Assembly (NCBI GenBank): GCA_023451825.1
Contig: JAEXYA010000046.1
Span: forward strand, 28,424-92,423
Direction: 5' to 3'
From: Pseudomonadota bacterium
GTDB lineage: Bacteria; Pseudomonadota; Alphaproteobacteria; Rhizobiales; Xanthobacteraceae
DNA length: 64,000 nucleotides
In this document: positions 1-6,800 of the stretch, in pieces
Numbering within the stretch: the first letter of the stretch is position 1
Layout: the number at the start of each line of letters is the position of its first letter
Notes under the pieces: generated by a model
Seen by the model: only the letters and a program-made list of their open reading frames with translations
Databases searched by the model: none
Told to the model about the DNA's origin: nothing
Program-made: the position numbers and the translations under genes

Positions 1-80
1 GCATTCTGAGCGACGCCTGGTTCGATCTGGACAATCGCGAACAACGCGGCGACTGCGGTGCACCCCAGCAGTTTCAACAT
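1..80 (-). CDS. Secreted or membrane protein, N-terminal fragment (runs off the window)
   Basis: Only the first 26 codons are inside the window; the gene continues to the left. The reading begins MLKLLGCTAVAALFAIV and reaches PGVAQN, which has the form of a Sec signal peptide: a lysine near the N-terminus, a hydrophobic stretch, and a likely signal-peptidase site after VAQ. A good Shine-Dalgarno sequence (GGAGA) lies just upstream of the ATG at 80..78. It is divergent from the SRPBCC gene that starts at 199. The mature protein cannot be identified from this fragment. Confidence 0.6.
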   Translation of the reverse strand, partial: MLKLLGCTAVAALFAIVQIEPGVAQN

Positions 81-198
81 CCGTGTCTCCAGTCAGTTGG
101 CATGAGCGATGGCATTCCGCAGCGCTTTCTGCTGTGGTTCCGATCAGTCGCAACGACAGGCAAGACGGTTCAAACCGCATCCAGAAGGAAACGCCGAC

Positions 199-708
199 AT
201 GACCACCATGGATCTCACACCCAGCGGGCCGACGCATCCGTTCGAGCGCAGCCATTCCATCGTGATCGCGGCGACACCTGAGGCCGTGTTCGACTATGTC
301 ACCAATCCAAAGTCATGGCCGGAATGGCTGCCGTCATCCCACGAAATCGATTGCGACGACCGCCCGATGGGCTTTGGCGACACCTTTCACGAACACTGGT
401 CAACGCGCTCCGGCCCGGTTGCGCTCGACTGGCTGGTGATCGCCTGCGAACGCCCGCGGCTGTGGATCGGCCTGACGCATATGAGCGCGATCGGGCCGAT
501 CGTGGTGCAGTATGTGTGTCACGCCGTGGATGGCGGGACAAAGTTCATCCGCACGGTGCGCAATCCCGCGCGGCCGAAGGAAGCGAGTGCGGAGATCGTG
601 GCGCGGATCGATGCGGAGGCGGAATTGGGGCTGGGGAATATTAGGAGGAAGGTGGAGGAGATCGCTCTTATCGTGAATAAGCTAGTAACTGCGGTAAAGT
701 ATGTTTAG
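199..708 (+). CDS. SRPBCC family protein (polyketide cyclase/dehydrase-like)
   Basis: About 169 residues with the START/SRPBCC hydrophobic-ligand fold: an N-terminal HSIVIAATPEAVFDYVTNP strand-helix, then WPEWLP and the GPVALDWLVI / PRLWIGL strands. These proteins bind or modify small hydrophobic ligands; no specific substrate can be named. The ATG at 199 is preferred over an upstream in-frame start at 109 because AGAAGGA precedes it and the extra 30 residues are not domain-like. The last 15-20 codons become AT-rich (residues ...NKLVTAVKYV), matching the composition of the following islet, so the native C-terminus may have been replaced at an insertion junction. Confidence 0.75.
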   Translation: MTTMDLTPSGPTHPFERSHSIVIAATPEAVFDYVTNPKSWPEWLPSSHEIDCDDRPMGFGDTFHEHWSTRSGPVALDWLVIACERPRLWIGLTHMSAIGPIVVQYVCHAVDGGTKFIRTVRNPARPKEASAEIVARIDAEAELGLGNIRRKVEEIALIVNKLVTAVKYV

Positions 709-729
709 CATCTCGAAGAGACCTCTTGG

Positions 730-1608
730 ATGACAATCATGGAATACATTAAACCTGAAAGAATCTCACTCAAACTCCATCCAATACTAAACGAAAGATG
801 GGTCCAAGATCGGATCGCAGCCGACCCATCGATTCTTGGTTTGGGCGACCTAGTCGTTCGCGATAAAGAACGACGTCAACCGAGAGCAGGACGGCTTGAT
901 TTACTGCTACAAGACCTAACAGCGGCTCGACGTTACGAGGTCGAGATACAATTGGGATCAACGGACGAGAGCCACATAGTTAGAACTCTCGAATACTGGG
1001 ATATCGAACGAAAACGCTACCCAAAATACGAGCATTATGCAGTTCTCGTCGCGGAGGATATAACTAGCCGATTTTTGAACATTGTATCTCTTTTCAACGG
1101 CGTCGTTCCGCTTATCGCGATTCAGATGCAAGCGCTAAAATTTGGAGATAGCGTTGCATTGGTATTCACCAAGGTTGTGGATGAATTTGCGAGAGGAGCC
1201 GTTGACGAAGAGGACGATGCCGAGGCGACACCGACAGATCGTGGATACTGGGAGAAACGTGGAACGAAAGCAACGGTTCAGCTTGCAGATGAACTGCTAT
1301 CTCTTGCTAGGAGTTTTGACCCCTCGCTGGAACCTAAGTACAACAAATTCTACATCGGAATTTCCAAAGACGGACAGCCCTTCAATTTCGTCGTATTTCG
1401 TCCGCGAAAGGCTAATGTAAACCTCGAAATCAAAGTACCGCTCTCGGATGAGATCGACAAACAACTCGACGACGCTGGCGTCGAAACGCTTGAGTACAGC
1501 GCACGATGGGGAGCATATCGACTTTCTCTAAGCAAGGATGACGTGACCCGACACCGAGAATTGCTTACGAGTTTAATGCATTTGGCATTTCAGAATCGCA
1601 ATTCGTGA
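730..1608 (+). CDS. PD-(D/E)XK-like nuclease-fold protein, low GC
   Basis: 292 residues. The N-terminal half has a PD-(D/E)XK-like core: GRLDLLL (Asp57), then RRYEVEIQLG (Glu70, Glu72, Gln74), an arrangement seen in NucS/DUF91-like and related nucleases, with Gln in place of the usual Lys. The C-terminal third (KFYIGISKDGQPFNFVVFRP to the end) resembles the DUF5655-type domain often attached to such cores, though this is a weaker resemblance. Base composition is near 47% G+C in a sampled line against more than 60% in neighbours, suggesting horizontal acquisition. It overlaps the next gene by 4 bases. Nuclease activity is an inference; a defence role is possible but unproven. Confidence 0.65.
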   Translation: MTIMEYIKPERISLKLHPILNERWVQDRIAADPSILGLGDLVVRDKERRQPRAGRLDLLLQDLTAARRYEVEIQLGSTDESHIVRTLEYWDIERKRYPKYEHYAVLVAEDITSRFLNIVSLFNGVVPLIAIQMQALKFGDSVALVFTKVVDEFARGAVDEEDDAEATPTDRGYWEKRGTKATVQLADELLSLARSFDPSLEPKYNKFYIGISKDGQPFNFVVFRPRKANVNLEIKVPLSDEIDKQLDDAGVETLEYSARWGAYRLSLSKDDVTRHRELLTSLMHLAFQNRNS

Positions 1609-1841
1609 ACATAGAAATATGGCTCACTGCAGCTCAGGCTTTCAAAATTATATCTCGTGTCCACGGGCCAGCAACCTTTAGCGAAATCGAAAATATTATC
1701 TTCATCACTGCCGACCCGCGCGTTCAAATATCGAGAATGGTGGGCAGACAATCAGACGCTTCCAAACCGGTTGCATGGCTTAAATGGGCGCTTGAGGTAG
1801 ATAGTTACTATCTCACAAAATGGATAGTGCCCTTCAGATGA
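1605..1841 (+). CDS. Small hypothetical protein in AT-rich islet
   Basis: 78 residues from a GTG that overlaps the stop of the PD-(D/E)XK-like gene (GTGA). The coupling and shared low-GC composition suggest that the two genes were acquired together. The sequence (MNIEIWLTAAQAFKII start, WLKWALEVDSYYLTKWIVPF end) shows no motif I recognise; the middle has a short amphipathic stretch and no clear membrane segment. It may be a partner protein of the upstream gene or a non-functional leftover. Confidence 0.4.
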   Translation: MNIEIWLTAAQAFKIISRVHGPATFSEIENIIFITADPRVQISRMVGRQSDASKPVAWLKWALEVDSYYLTKWIVPFR

Positions 1842-1976
1842 GTAGAGCTCTGCTGCGACCGACGCCGGGAAGCGGGACCAAACATGAAGCGAGATGGTAC
1901 GCGTCATCACCGGGCGTGAACACGAAAGTCGAACCGACCGGGATCTATGCGGCGATCACTTGGACCAGGTTCGTGC

Positions 1977-2342
1977 ATGGCCAACCATGAAACCGATGAG
2001 GAGATGATCGTGATCAGATCAACCCCCGATTTGAGTGTCGAAGTCGTTCCGCAGGCAACCCTCAATCTGCCGATCGACAATGTGGTTGGACGCCACGGCA
2101 AAGTGATACAGGGCGTCGATGATTTCGACAGTTTCGAAGGCGCGTCGTTCGAACTGAACGGCAAATTGGAAATTGCCGTTCGTCACTATGCGGGATATCC
2201 GCCGAATACATCGACGATCTATATCGATCGACGAATCCAGGATCTCGACGAGATCACAAAACTCATCCGTGTGATTTTGCGGGAGTTCAGGATTTCGGAA
2301 ACTTCGCTCGAATGGGAACGCGCGGATAATCCGGATTATTAG
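1977..2342 (+). CDS. Hypothetical protein
   Basis: 121 residues from the ATG at 1977; an upstream in-frame start at 1947 would add ten residues of no domain character. The protein is acidic, with beta-rich N-terminal segments (VEVVPQATLNLPIDNVVGRH) and a C-terminal helix (DEITKLIRVILREFRI). I do not recognise the family. Composition is intermediate between the AT-rich islet to the left and the host background. Its stop codon lies immediately before a 107-bp palindromic repeat that separates it from the convergent prfC gene. Confidence 0.5.
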   Translation: MANHETDEEMIVIRSTPDLSVEVVPQATLNLPIDNVVGRHGKVIQGVDDFDSFEGASFELNGKLEIAVRHYAGYPPNTSTIYIDRRIQDLDEITKLIRVILREFRISETSLEWERADNPDY

Positions 2343-2345
2343 TTT

Positions 2346-2452
2346 GTAGGATGGGTTGAGCGTAGCGAAAACCCATCATTCCGTCGTTGCGGCAGGCTCC
2401 GCCGATGGGTTATCGCTCCGGCGCTGACGCGCCTGCGCTCAACCCATCCTAC
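2346..2452. repeat. Palindromic dispersed repeat, GTAGGATGGGTTGAGCG type, copy 1
   Basis: The ends are perfect 17-bp inverted repeats (GTAGGATGGGTTGAGCG at 2346-2362 and its complement at 2436-2452), with an internal GATGGGTT / AACCCATC pair. It lies between the convergent ends of a hypothetical gene and prfC. A closely matching copy is at 53278-53382 and a partial one at 50531-50583. Confidence 0.85.
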
Positions 2453-2461
2453 GGCTGCGAG

Positions 2462-4078
2462 CTATCCCTTCTTCTTCACATCCTTCACACTCGAAAACAC
2501 GATGCCTTCGGCGCGTTCTTTCGTGTAGTTCAGATAGAAATCGTTCTTGGCCAGGAACACCGGATCGTTGTCGACGTCATCCGCCACGCCGGAATTGTTG
2601 GCGTTCATGAAGGTGTCGAGCTTCTTCGCATCATCCGACGAAATCCAGCGCGCCAGCGAGAATTCCGAGATCTCGAAACTCACCGGCAACTGATATTCGG
2701 CATCGAGCCGCGCCTTCAGCACGTCGAGCTGCAGCGGGCCGACGACGCCGACCAGCGCCGGCGCGCCGTCGCGGGGACGGAAGACCTGCACGACGCCCTC
2801 TTCCGACATCTGCTGCAGGGCTTCCTTCAGCTTCTTCGCCTTCATGGCATCGCCGAGTCGCACGCGGCGAACGATTTCCGGCGCGAATGAGGGCACACCG
2901 ATGAAGGTGATGTCCTCGCCGTCCGTCAGCGTGTCGCCGATGCGCAGCGTGCCGTGATTGGGGATGCCGACCACGTCGCCGGCATAGGCTTCGTCCGCAA
3001 TCGCGCGGTCCTGCGCGAAGAAGAATTGCGGGCTCGACAGCGACATGTTCTTGCCGGTGCGCACCAGTTTGGCCTTCATGCCGCGCGTGAGCTTGCCCGA
3101 GCACAGGCGCGCGAAGGCGATGCGGTCGCGGTGGTTCGGGTCCATGTTCGCCTGGATCTTGAACACGAAGGCCGACATGCGGTTCTCTTCCGCTTCGACC
3201 TTGCGCGTATCGGCTTCCTGCGCGCGCGGCGACGGCGCGAAACGGCCGAGGCCTTCCAGCAGATCGCCGACGCCGAAATTGCGGAGCGCCGAGCCGAAAT
3301 AGACCGGGGTCATGTGGCCTTCGCGGAAGGCTTGCAGGTCGAACGGCTTGCCGGCTTCCTTCACCAGTTCGAGTTCGCCGGCGATTTCGTCGGCGTCGAG
3401 ATTGGTGTTGCGGCTCGCGAGGTCGGAGATGGCGATCTGTTCGCCCGCGCCGGTTTTGGCGCCGCCGCCCTCCAGCAGGCGGATGCCGCCGGTTTCGATG
3501 TCATAGGTGCCGACGAAATCGCGGCCGCGGCCGACCGGCCAGTTGATCGGCACGGTGTCCAGCGCCAGCGTCTTCTCGATCTCGTCGAGGAGATCGAAAA
3601 TGTCGCGGCTTTCGCGGTCCATTTTGTTGACGAAGGTGATGATCGGGATGTCGCGCAGGCGGCAGACCTCGATCAGTTTCAGCGTGCGCGCCTCGATGCC
3701 TTTTGCGGCGTCGATCACCATGATGGCGGAGTCCACCGCGGTGAGCGTGCGATAGGTGTCTTCCGAAAAATCTTCGTGGCCGGGCGTGTCCAGCAGGTTG
3801 AAGACATGGTCCTGGAATTCGAAGGTCATCACCGAGGTGACGACGGAGATGCCGCGGTCGCGCTCGATCTTCATCCAGTCGGAGCGCGTGTTGCGGCGCT
3901 CGCCCTTGGCCTTGACCTGGCCGGCGAGATTGATGGCGCCGCCGAACAGCAGCAGCTTTTCCGTCAGCGTGGTCTTGCCGGCGTCAGGATGCGAGATGAT
4001 CGCAAAGGTGCGGCGGCGCGCCACCTCGAGGGCGAGCGGGGACGCTGTGGAATTGGAAATGGCTGCGGTGTCGGACAT
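2462..4078 (-). CDS. prfC: Peptide chain release factor 3
   Basis: RF3 is a translational GTPase that removes RF1/RF2 from the ribosome after peptide release. The 538-residue product is close to the usual length of about 530. It has the G1 P-loop SHPDAGKTTLTEKLL, the RF3-like FGGAINLAGQVKA segment, RGISVVTSVM, G3 DTPGHEDFSEDTYR and G4 NKMDRE, followed by the RF3-type C-terminal domains. I chose the ATG at 4078 (MSDTAAIS) because upstream in-frame codons up to 4174 add a basic, non-conserved tail overlapping the promoter region of the divergent exporter. It is convergent with the hypothetical gene at 1977 across a palindromic repeat. Confidence 0.97.
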   Translation of the reverse strand: MSDTAAISNSTASPLALEVARRRTFAIISHPDAGKTTLTEKLLLFGGAINLAGQVKAKGERRNTRSDWMKIERDRGISVVTSVMTFEFQDHVFNLLDTPGHEDFSEDTYRTLTAVDSAIMVIDAAKGIEARTLKLIEVCRLRDIPIITFVNKMDRESRDIFDLLDEIEKTLALDTVPINWPVGRGRDFVGTYDIETGGIRLLEGGGAKTGAGEQIAISDLASRNTNLDADEIAGELELVKEAGKPFDLQAFREGHMTPVYFGSALRNFGVGDLLEGLGRFAPSPRAQEADTRKVEAEENRMSAFVFKIQANMDPNHRDRIAFARLCSGKLTRGMKAKLVRTGKNMSLSSPQFFFAQDRAIADEAYAGDVVGIPNHGTLRIGDTLTDGEDITFIGVPSFAPEIVRRVRLGDAMKAKKLKEALQQMSEEGVVQVFRPRDGAPALVGVVGPLQLDVLKARLDAEYQLPVSFEISEFSLARWISSDDAKKLDTFMNANNSGVADDVDNDPVFLAKNDFYLNYTKERAEGIVFSSVKDVKKKG

Positions 4079-4148
4079 GCGGGGGCTGTGGCAGGGAAAG
4101 AGAGCGATTTCAAGGGTTTTCAGCAGGATGCGGCGACCTTCGGCCGCG

Positions 4149-4179
4149 TTGCGGCGGGCGCATCCGGCCCCCATATAAA
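4149..4179 (+). promoter_or_regulatory. Possible sigma-70-type promoter for the guanidinium exporter
   Basis: TTGCGG at 4149-4154 and ATATAA at 4173-4178 are separated by 18 bases and sit just upstream of the riboswitch hairpins, so a transcript starting near 4185 would begin at the first hairpin. This is a pattern match only. Confidence 0.4.
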
Positions 4180-4185
4180 GCCCGC

Positions 4186-4231
4186 GAGGACGACCTCCAA
4201 ATTTTCATTCACGGCAGGGACGACCCTGCCG
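4186..4231 (+). promoter_or_regulatory. Guanidine-II (mini-ykkC) riboswitch aptamer
   Basis: Two adjacent hairpins each carry the ACGR tetraloop that defines guanidine-II riboswitches. P1 is GAGG-ACGA-CCTC (4186-4197). P2 is an 8-bp stem, CGGCAGGG-ACGA-CCCTGCCG (4212-4231). The linker is 14 nt. Both loops are closed by GG/CC, and the downstream gene is an SMR protein of the Gdx/SugE guanidinium-exporter type, the classic partner of this RNA class. Guanidinium binding would be expected to raise exporter synthesis. Confidence 0.85.
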
Positions 4232-4232
4232 C

Positions 4233-4292
4233 CGCGTCATCCGCGAAAGTGGCCCCCGGTTTCGCGACCGGATGACGCGCAAACAAGGGGGC
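4233..4292 (+). promoter_or_regulatory. Likely riboswitch expression platform with Shine-Dalgarno-complementary loop
   Basis: Downstream of the aptamer a long hairpin forms from 4233-4242 with 4270-4279 (10 bp) and 4243-4248 with 4260-4265 (6 bp). Its apical loop contains GCCCCC (4252-4257), the exact complement of GGGGGC at 4287-4292, which is the Shine-Dalgarno sequence of the exporter gene. No T-tract follows, so control of translation rather than termination is the likelier mechanism (inference). Confidence 0.5.
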
Positions 4293-4297
4293 TGTCC

Positions 4298-4612
4298 ATG
4301 GCCTGGTTCATTCTGTTCATTGCCGGCCTGCTCGAGGTCGGCTGGGCCGTGGGTCTCAAATATACCGAGGGTTTCACAAAACTCGTGCCGTCCGTCCTGA
4401 CGCTGACCAGCATGGCGGCGTCGGTGGGCATGCTGGCGCTGGCGCTAAAGGAACTCCCGATGGGAACCGCCTATGCGGTGTGGACCGGCATCGGCGCGGT
4501 GGGCACCGCGGCGTTCGGGATCTATCTGTTCGGCGATCCGGCGACGGTGGCGCGGATCGCGTGTATCGGGCTGATCGTGGCGGGGATCGCGGGGCTCAAG
4601 CTGGTGAGCTGA
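4298..4612 (+). CDS. gdx: Guanidinium exporter, SMR family (Gdx/SugE type)
   Basis: A 104-residue, four-helix SMR protein. The N-terminus MAWFILFIAGLLEVGWAVG carries the essential Glu13 and the Gdx-type Gly-x-x-x-Trp spacing, followed by KYTEGFT and GTAYAVWTGIGAVGTA, all typical of Gdx/SugE rather than polyspecific EmrE. Gdx proteins form antiparallel dimers in the inner membrane and exchange guanidinium for protons. A guanidine-II riboswitch directly upstream supports this substrate assignment. The ATG at 4298 has a strong AAGGGGG ribosome-binding site. A palindromic repeat lies between it and the convergent pit gene. Confidence 0.93.
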   Translation: MAWFILFIAGLLEVGWAVGLKYTEGFTKLVPSVLTLTSMAASVGMLALALKELPMGTAYAVWTGIGAVGTAAFGIYLFGDPATVARIACIGLIVAGIAGLKLVS

Positions 4613-4622
4613 GGGCGCGGCC

Positions 4623-4710
4623 GTAGGGTGGGCAAAGCGAAGCGTGCCCACCATCACGCGCCCAGCATCCGAAGGTGGGCACGGCGCAAGAGCGCCTTTG
4701 CCCACCCTAC
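4623..4710. repeat. Palindromic dispersed repeat, GTAGGGTGGGCAAAG type
   Basis: The perfect 15-bp terminal inverted repeats are GTAGGGTGGGCAAAG (4623-4637) and its complement (4696-4710). An internal pair of GTGCCCACC and GGTGGGCAC forms a second stem. The TAG stop codon of pit (minus strand, 4709..4707) lies inside the right arm. Confidence 0.85.
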
Positions 4711-5723
4711 AGGAAGCTCAGATGCAGCAGCTTCACCGCCCACCATGTCACCGCCGCGACGATCGCCGCGGCGGGGATCGTGATCACCCAGGCATAGACG
4801 ATCGAGCTCGCCACGTTCCAGCGCACGGCCGACACACGCCGCGCGGCGCCGACGCCGACGATGGCGCCGGTGATGGTGTGCGTCGTCGACACCGGCACGC
4901 CCATGAAGGTGGCGGCGAATAGCGTCGCGGCGCCGCCGGTCTCGGCGCAAAAACCCTGCATCGGATTGAGCTTGGTGATGCGCAGGCCCATGGTGCGGAC
5001 GATCCGCCAGCCGCCCATCAAGGTGCCCAGCGCCATCGCCGCCTGGCACGACAGCACCACCCAGAACGGCACCGAGAATTCGGAGCCGAGATAGCCCTGC
5101 GAATAAAGCAGCACCGCGATGATGCCCATGGTCTTCTGCGCGTCATTGCCGCCATGGCCGAGGGAATAGAGCGAGGCGGAGACGAATTGCAGCACGCGGA
5201 AGGCGCGGTCCACGGCGAAGGGCGTCGAGCGCACCGAAGCCCAGGACACGATCGCCACCAGCACCAGCGCCAGCAGGAAGCCGATCAGCGGCGACAGCAC
5301 AATGGCCAGCAGCGTCTTGATCACGCCGCTCCACACCGCCGCCGACAGGCCGGCCTTCGCCAGCCCTGCCCCGAGCAAGCCGCCGATCAGCGCATGCGAG
5401 GACGACGACGGAATGCCGAGCGCCCAGGTCACCACATTCCAGACGATGGCGCCGATCAGCGCGGCAAAGATCACCGCGGGATCGATGACGCTGGGATCGA
5501 TAATGCCGGTGCCGATGGTGTTGGCCACATGCAGGCCGAACACCGTGAAGGCGATGAAATTGAAGAAGGCCGCCCAGAACACGGCATATTGCGGCCTGAG
5601 CACGCGCGTCGAGACGATGGTCGCGATGGAGTTCGCGGCATCGTGCAAGCCGTTGAGGAAGTCGAACAGCAGTGCGACGGCGATCAGGCCGATCAGCACG
5701 GGAAAAGCGAGCGAGGCGTCCAC
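4707..5723 (-). CDS. pit: Inorganic phosphate transporter, PiT family
   Basis: Low-affinity, ion-coupled phosphate (metal-phosphate) symporter of the inner membrane. The 338-residue product has two repeated halves carrying the PiT signatures FDFLNGLHDAANSIAT near the N-terminus and SLYSLGHGGNDAQKTMG in the second half, with about ten hydrophobic helices, and PSSSSHAL and PVSTTHTITG in equivalent positions. The start is GTG at 5723, 11 bases after the DUF47 stop, with AGGGC upstream; a longer in-frame reading through the DUF47 gene is an antisense-free frame shadow. It forms an operon with the upstream DUF47 gene, the orfA-pit arrangement of rhizobia. Confidence 0.92.
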   Translation of the reverse strand: MDASLAFPVLIGLIAVALLFDFLNGLHDAANSIATIVSTRVLRPQYAVFWAAFFNFIAFTVFGLHVANTIGTGIIDPSVIDPAVIFAALIGAIVWNVVTWALGIPSSSSHALIGGLLGAGLAKAGLSAAVWSGVIKTLLAIVLSPLIGFLLALVLVAIVSWASVRSTPFAVDRAFRVLQFVSASLYSLGHGGNDAQKTMGIIAVLLYSQGYLGSEFSVPFWVVLSCQAAMALGTLMGGWRIVRTMGLRITKLNPMQGFCAETGGAATLFAATFMGVPVSTTHTITGAIVGVGAARRVSAVRWNVASSIVYAWVITIPAAAIVAAVTWWAVKLLHLSFL

Positions 5724-5734
5724 TGGCCCTGCCC

Positions 5735-6379
5735 TTACACTTGCTCGATGACGATGCTGCTGATCTCGTTCGCAACATCGTCGAAGCGGTCCGCGATCTT
5801 CTCGAGATGCTTGTAGATCTCGGCGCCGACCACGAAATCCATTGTGTTGGCGTCGCGATGCTTGAGGAACAGCTCCTTCAGCCCGATATCGTGGAGATCG
5901 TCGACGCGCCCTTCGAGCTTGCCGACCTCTTCGGTGAGTTGGGTGAGCAAAGCGAGATTGTCGCCGATCTTGTCCATCAGCGGAATGGCCTGCCCGATCA
6001 GGTCGGCGCATTGCACCAGCAGCACGCCAATCTCGCGCATCGGCGGCTCGAATGAGCGCACCTCGAACAGCATCACGGCCTTCGCGGTCTGCTGCATCTG
6101 GTCGATGCTATCGTCCATCGCGCCGATCAAATTCTTGATGTCGATGCGGTCGAACGGGGTGATGAAGGAGCGGCGCACCGCGGTCAGCACTTCCCGCGTG
6201 ATGTTGTCGGCGTCGTTCTCGAACTGGTTGACGCGCTGGCAATAGACCGGCGTTTCCTCGCCGCCCTCCAGCATCCCCGACAGCGCCTTGGCGCCCTCGC
6301 TCACCGCGCGCGAATGCTGGGCGAACAGGTCGAAGAACCGCTCCTCCCGCGGCAGAAAGGATCGGAACAGACGCATCAT
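5735..6379 (-). CDS. DUF47 family PhoU-like regulator of Pit
   Basis: A 214-residue, all-helical PhoU-like protein of the DUF47 (YkaA) family. Recognisable parts are FRSFLPREERFFDLF at the N-terminus, the metal-cluster type helix motif NQFENDADNITREVL, and DDSIDQMQQTAKAVMLF. Such proteins are encoded immediately upstream of pit and are thought to modulate phosphate import; the exact biochemistry is unsettled. The gene starts at one of two adjacent ATGs (6379 or 6376); a longer reading to 6457 would cross the putative Pho box. Pit follows after 11 bases, so the two are very likely cotranscribed. Confidence 0.9.
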   Translation of the reverse strand: MMRLFRSFLPREERFFDLFAQHSRAVSEGAKALSGMLEGGEETPVYCQRVNQFENDADNITREVLTAVRRSFITPFDRIDIKNLIGAMDDSIDQMQQTAKAVMLFEVRSFEPPMREIGVLLVQCADLIGQAIPLMDKIGDNLALLTQLTEEVGKLEGRVDDLHDIGLKELFLKHRDANTMDFVVGAEIYKHLEKIADRFDDVANEISSIVIEQV

Positions 6380-6432
6380 GCGGGGCACCCGGAAGCATGG
6401 AAACAGAATGACCGGGCCACCGCGGCAGCCCA

Positions 6433-6450
6433 TTGTCACGAAACCGTCAT
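6433..6450 (+). promoter_or_regulatory. Putative Pho box upstream of DUF47-pit
   Basis: TTGTCAC-GAAA-CCGTCAT has the 7-4-7 direct-repeat layout of PhoB sites (consensus CTGTCAT-N4-CTGTCAT). It lies 54 bp upstream of the DUF47 start and reads away from that gene. In Sinorhizobium meliloti PhoB represses the equivalent orfA-pit operon, and an inverted box would suit repression (inference). Confidence 0.5.
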
Positions 6451-6800
6451 AAAACACATCCGGGCATTGGGAGCAATCGCCGGGGCGCCTTCACCGCGTC
6501 ATCCACCGAAATCTGCGGCGAGATTTTCTTGAAGCCCTGCAAGCACTTGACTGCGACGCTTGGCGGGGCTCCGGCGCTCCCCGGCAGACCCGACCGCCCG
6601 CCGCTCGGCGGTGCAGCCAGACCGGAGTGAAAAACACCGCCGGGTGAAAACTGAACCTTTCGCGCTCCGATTGCACGAGAAGACAAGGGAAATCCAACCC
6701 CGGCTCAAGCTGCTTGCAAGGATTTGCGATCGGCGCCAGCGCATGGTGAGCGCGTCAGAGGAGCACGACATCGCCAACCGACTGATGCGAGGGCGCAGTC
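6451..6800. other. Non-coding gap between DUF47-pit and an AraC gene
   Basis: About 350 bp between divergent genes. I see no convincing gene. Short readings on both strands lack ribosome-binding sites and domain features. A GC-rich stretch at about 6560-6620 could fold (GCCCGCCGCTCGGCGGTGC), but it has no T-tract and I cannot assign a role. Promoters for both flanking genes presumably lie here. Confidence 0.5.

Noticed and set aside
4233..4279. The long hairpin before the exporter as an intrinsic terminator
   Set aside because: No T-tract follows (the next bases are CAAACAAGGGGG), so a translational role is likelier.
2954..4297. Plus-strand frame extending the guanidinium exporter upstream by hundreds of codons
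   Set aside because: It is antisense to prfC and passes through the riboswitch. The four-helix exporter starts at 4298, with its own ribosome-binding site.
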